Notes under the pieces: generated by a model
The model's database searches: none
Told to the model about the DNA's origin: nothing
Seen by the model: the letters and a program-made list of their open reading frames with translations, nothing else
In this document: positions 56,867 through 64,000 of the stretch, piece by piece
Numbering within the stretch: the stretch's first letter is position 1
Layout of the letters: each line of letters starts with the position of its first letter
Assembly: GCA_029237695.1 (NCBI GenBank)
Contig: JAQRGA010000182.1
Coordinates: 1 to 64,000 of the forward strand
DNA length: 64,000 nucleotides
Source: Conchocele bisecta
Lineage: Eukaryota; Mollusca; Bivalvia; Lucinida; Thyasiridae
Direction: 5' to 3'
Program-made: the position numbers and the translations under genes

Positions 56867-58380
56867 TTTAGCTCACCTGAGCGAAGCTCATGTGAGCTAT
56901 TGTTACCGCAATGTGTCCGTCGTCGTCGTCGTCCTCCGTGAACATTTTCAAACGTCTTCTCCTCGGAAACCATTGGGCCTATGGTCACCAAACTTCATGG
57001 TCATGGTCCTTAGGTAGGGGGATTACAAAATTGTTAAAATGACGTCATTACGTAATCCAAGATGGCCGCCGTCTAAAAAATAGCACCAATTCTTAAAAAA
57101 TCTTCTTCTCAAGAACCGCCAACCGGATTTCGACAAAACTTGGTAGGAATGATCGATGTACATTGCTCTTTCAAAGTTGTTAAAATGGTGACCCTGGGGT
57201 TAAAAATGGGCGTGGCCCGTGGGGTCAAATTGCGGTCAAATTTTATTTTTGACTGAATATGGTCATTTCATATATCAAATTGAAGGTATCAATGAGGTGA
57301 TCACTCTGGTGCATTTTCTGTCGAAATCGGATTGTTTTGTCATCCAAGATGGCCGCCGAAAGGTCAAAAGGTCGTTCTTTTATTAGAGATTTCAAAATTC
57401 TTCTTCACATGAACCGCTTGGCCCATGGTAGCCAAACTTAAAAGTTATGGTCCATGGGTGAAGCCTTTTCAGATTTGTTGAAATAGAGGTCATCGCTAAT
57501 CCAAGATGGCCGCCTTCTAAAATAGCATAAATTCTTAAAAAATCTTCTTCTCATGAACCGCTAGCTGGATTTCGACGAAACTAGGTAGGAAGGATCGATG
57601 TACAATGCTCTTTCAAAGTTGTTAAAATAGTGACCCCGGGGTCAAAAATGGGCGTGGCCCGTGGGGTCAAATTTTATTTTTGACCGAATATGGTCATGTT
57701 ATATATCAAATCGAAGGTATCAATGAGGCGATCACTCTGGTACATTTTTTGTCCAAATCGGATTGTTATGTCATCCAAGATGGCCGCCGAAATGTCAAAA
57801 GGTCGTTCTTTAGAGATTTCAAAATTCTTCTTCACATGAACCGCTTGGCCCATGGTAGCCAAACTTAAAAGTTATGGTCCATGGGTGAAGCCTTTTCAGA
57901 TTTGTTAAAATGGAGGTCATCGCTAATCCAAGATGGCCGCCGTCTAAAAATAGCATCATTAAATTCTTAAAAATCTTCTTCTCATGAACCGCTTGCCGGA
58001 TTTCGACGAAACTTGGTAGGAATGATCGATGTACATTGCTCTTTGAAAGTTGTTAAAATGGTGACCCCGGGGTCAAAAATGGGCGTGGCCCGTGGGGTCA
58101 AATTGGGGTCAAATTTTATTTTTAACTGAATATGGTCATGTCATATATCAAATTGAAGGTATCAATGAGGCGATCACTCTGGTGCATTATTTGTCCACAT
58201 GGCCGATGCTGGGTGAAGCATTTTCAGATTTTGTAAAATGAGAGTCATCGCTTAATCCAAGATGACCGCCATCTAAAAATAGCACAATTTTTTTAAAACA
58301 CATGAACTCAATGTCACATTCTCCTCTGGTGTTCATGGAGTCAGGTGAGCGAATTAGGGCCATCATGGCCCTCTTGTTTG
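56867..58380. mobile_element. mollusc dispersed repeat with internal 440-bp duplications
   Basis: Begins 'agctcacctgagcgaagc' and ends 'caggtgagcgaattaggg', 'ccatcatggccctcttg'. Between these, a unit with 'ctaatccaagatggccgcc', 'gggcgtggcccgtggggtc' and 'atgaaccgcttg' recurs at about 57050, 57500 and 57930. No protein. 58381-59089 shows only a short hairpin with 'tttgttttgggaaac' arms (58795-58850). Confidence 0.75.
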
Positions 58381-59089
58381 TTGACATGATGCGTCTTGGG
58401 CGAGCACGGATATTGCACGGTTCGGATAAGCAACATGGAAGGTCGTATGTCGCTGGACTTCTGTGCAATAGGGGGGTCGTTCTGTATGTCTGAAAATGCA
58501 ATAAACTATATGGCCAATATAATATTTAAATTATTAATGATTGGCCTGTGATGCCACCGAATTTTCACATTTCTTTAGAATTGCATCCATTTCTGAGATA
58601 ATAAAGAACTTCATGGCACGTACCAGTCTTGGCGAGTGTCTATAGAAATTACCGTAAACACACTAAATATTCGGACACACTTTATTCTGGGAAACACATT
58701 TTAAATACATGATTTTCACAGCAATAGTGTCCAAATACTTAAGGTTCATGGTATGGTTGTACTGGTTTATTACAATAGCAATGTATTTGGATACAATTTG
58801 TTTTGGGAAACCCGTATTTTATAGGTGTAAAGTGTTTCCCAAAACAAATGTTATCCAAATAAAATTTTCCGATAACATTTCGAGGCCATTTTTAATTTTC
58901 GGACTTTGTATATTTGTCCACGCAATAACTCAAGTTCTACTCGACTCATCGTATCCAAATTCAGTATACATGTTTATCACGTCAAGATGAAGAACAACAT
59001 TGGTTTTCAGTGAGTTATCTCCCTTAGTTGACTAGCCTTGCCTCGACGGGCGTATATTGTGACCTTTGACACTCTTGTTATATTAATAT

Positions 59090-59215
59090 GCGTGTTAGTA
59101 GCATGACAGGTGTTTCATAGATTGACTGGCGAACAGTGAAGATCCTGAGCAGACTGTGCGGATGCACAGGCTGATCTGGATCTGCACTGGTCGCAAGACC
59201 CATAAGCCCCAGGAC
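59090..59215. mobile_element. family D repeat, copy 5
   Basis: 'gcgaacagtgaagatcctg', 'cagactgtgcggatgcac', 'gatctgcactggtcgcaag'. Confidence 0.7.
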
Positions 59216-59370
59216 ACCTGACTTCCAATCCGGAGGATGTGGGTTCAACCTCGCCTTGGGCATCAAAAATATTGTAGTATTTCCATCCCATTGGTCTGTC
59301 GGATGAGACTTTAAACTGTGGTTCCGTCTCTATATGACCTTAACTGTTGCTGGGATGTTAAACCCATTCA
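59216..59370 (+). mobile_element. SINE-like repeat
   Basis: 'ggatgtgggttcaacctcg' has a B-box-like core. It is followed by the tail 'gtctctatatgaccttaac...gttaaaccc'. Tail fragments recur at 60640-60700, 61375-61435, 61540-61590 and 62460-62515, several ending 'caccaataaat'. Confidence 0.5.
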
Positions 59371-59419
59371 CTTTCACTGTTTTGGCCAACCTTCAAGGTT
59401 ATTTGTGGCTGTGACTGGA

Positions 59420-59620
59420 TAAATGGGGCTTATTGGATTTGTGACCAGTGTAGCTCCTGATCAAACAGCACACTCTTATAACGATATATACTGCTTGTTA
59501 GAAATGTGTTTCATTGAAATGGCGAACAGTGCAGATCCTGATCAGACTGTGAGGATGCACAGGCTGATCTGGATCTACACCACTGTTTGCAAAACTCATA
59601 AGCCCCATTTCTCCAGTCGA
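59420..59620. mobile_element. family D repeat, copy 6
   Basis: Longer version with 'gtgtagctcctgatcaaac' on the left and 'cataagccccatttctcc' on the right. Confidence 0.7.
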
Positions 59621-59944
59621 GCTTATTTAAATAATCTGTTAACCCATTAAAGACAGGATACAATTATAATAGTATGAAACTTATCCTATTTTCCTAAAAT
59701 CCTATTTTCTTTATATCATCTCGAAAGTATATCTCGATGAGACGGTTCAAATGAATGGTAACAACATATACCTTCATGGAGAAATAAACAAAATAATTTA
59801 AAAAAATTTACAAAATTGTATCTTTTGACTGAAATTGGTGCATCAATAAAATAAGGTGATGATAAGCTGCATATAGTGGTAAAATTTAATTTCATGACAA
59901 AACACAGATGCTTGTCTGTGATTAGAAAACTTCATGAGCTCATT

Positions 59945-60170
59945 CTTGAAATGGGGCTTATGGGATTTAGGACCAGTGTAGTTCCAGATCAAATAGCACA
60001 CTCCTGTAGCCTGATAACAATCAATATTGCTTGTTAGACGGAATGGAATGGAATGGCGAACAGTGTAGATCCTGATCAGACTGTGCGTATGCACAGGCTG
60101 ATATGGATCTACACTGGTTGCAAAACCCATAAGCCCCATTTCTCCAGTCGCAGTCACAAATTTGTAATCT
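59945..60170. mobile_element. family D repeat, copy 7
   Basis: Complete version; outer ends 'gaaatggggcttatggg' and 'cataagccccatttctcc' are inverted repeats, showing that this is a terminal-inverted-repeat element of about 215 bp. Confidence 0.75.
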
Positions 60171-60403
60171 GAATCTAGCATTGACTGAGCTCAGCCTCAG
60201 CCAATCAAACTGCATGATGTTCACACATGTTGGACACACATGTCTCCATTTGTCATAATATGTCAGTAATTGTCCAACGTCATACTCTTGCTTATGTCGG
60301 ATCAGATACTTTGTGCAAACATTTGAAAACTAAAAATGGCATAGATGTATATTTATTTGTTTATTTCTATACACCCTGAAATTGTTTTTGGGGTACATTA
60401 TAG

Positions 60404-60537
60404 TCAGACAGACGGATGACGATAAGAACACGCTGCTCAATGACCTGATGGCCATGCGCGAGCCGTGCTCGAGACTCCAGGGCACGAAGGAGTCGCTGCA
60501 GCGGCAGCTCACGGCAGCCATTATTGATAAGGAACAG
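60404..60537 (+). CDS. coiled-coil protein exon 1 (possibly TSGA10/CEP135-like)
   Basis: Acceptor 'gtacattatag', donor CAG|GTAACT; 134 bp, enters phase 1 and leaves phase 0. It encodes TDDDKNTLLNDLMAMRE, SRLQGTKESLQRQL and AAIIDKEQ, with heptad-like Leu spacing. GC-rich codon use stands out from the AT-rich flanks, typical of a real exon. The TSGA10/CEP135 suggestion is from the style of this and the 62047 exon; other centrosomal coiled coils are possible. Confidence 0.6.
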
Positions 60538-61073
60538 GTAACTACCACAGCCTGATCTGATTATGCAGAGGAATTATTAACACGTATAACGGCGAATTAT
60601 TTTGTTGTCGTCTTCTGTTTATCTTTATTTTACAGTATATTTCAGATGAGACTTGAAACCAAGGTCCCGTCTCTATATGTCCTTAGCTGTTGTTGAGATA
60701 GATAATTTTGTGATCGCTGCAAACTAAATATTATGTGTTTCACATGCATTATCAAACAAAGAAACACTTGCCAGAACCCCGATATCCCACGTTTGGCCCT
60801 AACATACATACTTCGCTGTCTTGCACATGAGAGTTGAATCTGGTTATACCCATTAAACGAGTAGTGCTACTCGTATTACTTTTATGAGTTGGGCTAAGTG
60901 ACTCTGGTGTAGTGAGGACCAGTCACCAGATCAGGTTATCCTAATTCCACAGCTGAATAAAATAATAAAAACATTTTTATGAGCACGATCGCTGTAGAGC
61001 TAGGAGACATGTAGTGTTTGAACTCTGTATATGTCCGTGCTCACATTTCCTTCTTTACGGTAATATTCAGTTC

Positions 61074-61312
61074 TGGGGCCGTTTCACTCAACTTTGTACG
61101 ACTAAAATGTTCGTAAGTTCAAATTTAGAATCGTCTGTAAATCTAAATTGATGGATTTACATTTATTGAGCATAGCTCATATGCAGTCTATGCTAAATAA
61201 ATGTAAATCCAATGATTGTTTACAAGAAAACATTGTTAATGTGAAAATTACAGACTATCCTGATTTTGCACTTAAGAACAGTTTAGTCGTACAAAGTTTA
61301 GTGAAACGCCTC
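61074..61312. mobile_element. MITE, family C copy 6
   Basis: GGGGCCGTTTCACTCAAC...GTTTAGTGAAACGCC, followed directly by a C tract of more than 20 (61316-61339). Confidence 0.8.
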
Positions 61313-61611
61313 CTCCCCCCCCCCCCCCCCCCCCCCCCCAGATGTTGGGACTTTCCTACGACCATCCATAAATAGGCTTCAAATGACCTTAGCTATTGAT
61401 AGCACGTTAAACACCAATAAATAAAATCAAATCACTCTTCCCCATCTTGCTTTCAGGGCTGAATATATATTTATTTGGATGTAAATATTCCGTTCTGATT
61501 TTGTGATTTTATTCCCAATGCAGCAGATTACATGCGGGCTTTAAATGACCTTAGCTGTTGATATGCCGTTAAACACCAATAAATCAATGTTTCCTCATCT
61601 CGCCATCACAG

Positions 61612-61813
61612 CTACAGACGCACAATGACGATATCAGCCAGGAGGCAGAGCTACTGAGGAGCCAGATCGGGTCGGAGCGCACATCGAACAAGAACCTCGA
61701 GGGGTTACTACAAAACAACTGGGAGAAGGAGTTCCAATGTCAGCTGTAGTCGCAGGAACAGGGCGCGGAGATGCAACTTCTCAAGGATAGGCTCTCCCTC
61801 AACGAGAGCAAAT
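61612..61813 (+). pseudogene. coiled-coil protein exon 2, with in-frame stop
   Basis: Acceptor 'cgccatcacag', phase 0 in agreement with exon 1. Reads LQTHNDDISQEAELLRSQ, LEGLLQNNWEKEFQCQL, then TAG (61747-61749), then SQEQGAEMQLLKDRLSL. The stop is one C-to-T change from CAG. The likely donor AAAT|GTAAAT leaves phase 1, which does not match the phase needed by the next exon (see findings). Confidence 0.55.
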
Positions 61814-62046
61814 GTAAATGACTAGATGTGGACAAATATTGAATATTGGAATTTCTTTAGTTTGACTATTTGTCAAAAAATCAACAACTGCATGTTCAGA
61901 TCTTGCACTCGCCTGTCTGGACAACTGCTATATAAACTACACGCCGAGAAACAAGCAACACTTGCAAGTGATTTCTCAACCCTGTCTTCATTCGTCTCAT
62001 TTTCTCTCAATCTTTGCATGGTTTAACCTGTATGTGTGTATTACAG

Positions 62047-62151
62047 ACAAAGCCAGAGTCGTGAGGTGGCATCTCTGCTCACCTGGAATGTCAAGCTGGA
62101 AGGGGACGTGGAACGTCTACGCCGACAGCTTACCAGCAAGAAGTTTGAACG
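62047..62151 (+). CDS. coiled-coil protein exon 3 (possibly TSGA10/CEP135-like)
   Basis: Acceptor 'gtgtattacag', donor CG|GTAAGG, 105 bp. The frame that looks coding starts after one base: QSQSREVASLLTWNVKL, EGDVERLRRQLTSKKFER. The LRRQLTSKKFER end resembles centrosomal TSGA10/CEP135 coiled coils (recall, not searched). No downstream exon is recognised; 62152-62694 has SINE-tail fragments only. Confidence 0.55.
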
Positions 62152-62694
62152 GTAAGGATTTACAATGCTCTTGGACGGCATCATAGTCAAATGATAGAGA
62201 ATTTGACTTATGGTACCCGAGATCGGGAGGATGGGAGAGTATGCATATTTTAATGAACCCATCCTTCTTATCTTAACGGTGAATGTTACTTGGATTCACA
62301 CCGAGCGCTAAGTGATCCGGTGTTGTCGGGCTGCCTTGTCTTTTGGTGCTGAAAGTTTTTATTGTATTATTTTGTGCTGAATGTATGCTACTCCACCATT
62401 CCTGTTGCACATGACCTTGCTATTGAATTAATGTAAAACCCCAATTATTCAATCAATTATAATGAGACTTGAGACCAAGGTTCATTTCTCTATATGACCA
62501 TAGCTATTGCTGAGTCATTTTGTTGACAATAATTTGAGGAATATTTCAGACTGACATTTTGCAGATTGAGAATGTCATCAGATATTAGGATTGCACCTAC
62601 AAGGTTTCTTTTCAATGAACAGTCAGCCAATGGTGTGATTTCAATGTACAATTTCATATATGTTATGCCTGTGCATGACTGTGGTGTTAACCCA

Positions 62695-62940
62695 TCTGTT
62701 TATGTGGCTGGAGAACTGGGGGTTGAGGGATTTGTGGCCGGTGTAACTCCTAGTCTGGTAGCTCAGTCCTGCAGTCTGATAGCGATGTGTGATATTTTGG
62801 TTAGAGACATGACAGGTGTTTCATTGATGAAATGGTGAACAGTGCAGATCCTGATCAGACTGTGCGGATGCGCAGGCTGATCTGGATCTACACTGGTCGC
62901 ATCACCCATAAGCTCCATTTCTACACTCATGGCCACATAT
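62695..62940. mobile_element. family D repeat, copy 8
   Basis: 'ggtgaacagtgcagatcc', 'cagactgtgcggatgcgc', 'gatctacactggtcgcatc'. Confidence 0.7.
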
Positions 62941-62964
62941 GACCTTATTACACTCACTTCAAAC

Positions 62965-63040
62965 ACCATAAATCAATCAATCAATCAACCAACCAAACAA
63001 TCATCAATCAATCAATAAACCAATAAACCAATTAATCAAT
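62965..63040. repeat. (AATC)n low-complexity tract
   Basis: Imperfect AATC/AACC tetramers. 63041-63540 has a small inverted repeat ('cagtagtagaagatt' ... 'gatcttctacttctc', about 63195-63275) and no gene. Confidence 0.85.
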
Positions 63041-63550
63041 GAACTACCATGTATTACACCACACCTAGACTGGTGGATGAAGAGGCCACCATCACTATCG
63101 TAAACTAAATGAGTATATGACTTGTTTGCGACTCCAGATAAGTAGGTCATTTACACGTAAATTTTGTAACCTCGTACCTCACAGAAACATTGATAGTCCA
63201 GTAGTAGAAGATTGTATGTACACATTGTTTAAATGGGGAGTACGATCTTCTACTTCTCGACCATCAATATGCTACTTGCGAGTAATTTGGACAATTCTAC
63301 AGTACTCGCAACTATCATGCCTTTGAACTCGGAATGAGCAGAGAATTTACTTATTAATTAGTTGTTTTCTTTGCCTTTCTGTTCGTTCACCCGTCCGTCC
63401 GTAACACATAAACTTCAGGGGTGTGAATTTTCAAAGGATTGCCTCTTTAATTAAATTTAAAAAATGTATGTGCCGCATATAGTTGAATATGCCAAAAAAA
63501 ATAATATTTTGTGAAGTGGTGCATGGATTTCCTCTTTTGTTGTGATTTTT

Positions 63551-64000
63551 GTCGCGCCCGCTTGTGGAAAGCGTGATATAGTACATGTACGTACGTGTGT
63601 CCGGTTAAATTTTATGGTTAAAGTTTTTGGTTAAAGTTTTTTGGTTAAAGTTTTTCGTTATACTATATCTCTGCAACTGCTTTGCCCCCATTACCTTGAA
63701 ACTTCACATGGGTGTTTATCATCATCTATATTTTCATTCTACCCCCCTCCCGTGCGGCCCCTGTGCCCAATGTCAAGGTCAAATTACTTTGAAGTTTTTG
63801 GTTAAAGTTTTTGGTTAAAGTTTTTTGGTTAAAGTTTTTCGTTATACTATGTCCCTGCAACTGATTCGCCCATTACCTTGAAACTTTACATGGCTGTTTA
63901 TCATCATCCATATTTTAATTCTACCCCCACCCGTGCGGCCCTTGTGCCCAATGTCAAGGTCAAATTACTTTGAAGTTTTTGGTTAAAGTTTTTGGTTAAA
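63551..64000. repeat. dispersed repeat with 180-bp direct duplication, running off the window
   Basis: Starts 'gtcgcgcccgcttgtgga'. Two units share 'attaccttgaaactt', 'catcatc', 'ccgtgcggcc', 'tgtgcccaatgtcaaggtc', separated by short arrays of 'tttttggttaaag'. The right end lies outside the window. Confidence 0.8.

Overview
The window looks like nuclear DNA from a mollusc, most likely a bivalve. Three things point there: cysteine-rich extracellular modules of the EB/LDLa/EGF kind, each encoded by its own phase-1 exon; many short fold-back (MITE-like) transposon families and tRNA-derived SINEs; and dispersed repeats of a type I associate with bivalve genomes (the 'gctcacctgagcgaagctcatgtgagctattg' family and the 'cctgatcagactgtgcggatgc' family). 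The species cannot be fixed from sequence alone.

Layout. 0-19 kb is mostly repeats: a broken Penelope-like GIY-YIG fragment (0.5-1.2 kb), several fold-back elements, and a run of unrelated minisatellites (periods about 45, 44, 37, 44 and 32 bp) ending in a 3.1-kb array of a 32-bp unit. 19-53.5 kb carries, all on the plus strand, 16 recognisable exons of one or more secreted or membrane proteins built from LDLa-like, EGF-like and EB-type modules. Nearly all start with two bases of a split codon and end with one (phase 1-1), so each can be added or lost without shifting frame. A 3.6-kb block with an LDLa, an EGF-like and an EB exon is tandemly duplicated (18.9-22.5 and 22.6-26.2 kb), and the two copies have decayed in a complementary way. 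Two long exons (31.7-32.4 and 32.9-34.7 kb) encode arrays of five and six EB modules; both are damaged, the second by a 1-kb fold-back insertion with a 6-bp target duplication.

The introns hold a 4.7-kb giant palindrome made from a family-B DNA polymerase element of Maverick/Polinton type (38.4-43.1 kb), itself nested in another transposon; a LINE reverse-transcriptase relic (46.7-47.3 kb); a Tc1/mariner element (48.5-50.1 kb); and 15 copies of an unnamed two-part fold-back element.

53.5-64 kb contains a tRNA-like gene with a Thr-GGT anticodon, a mollusc dispersed repeat with internal duplication (56.9-58.4 kb), many SINE fragments, and three exons of a coiled-coil protein, possibly TSGA10/CEP135-like, one with an in-frame stop. 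No start or end of a host gene can be placed with confidence. Exon boundaries come from reading splice signals and frames by eye. Copy counts and repeat edges are approximate.
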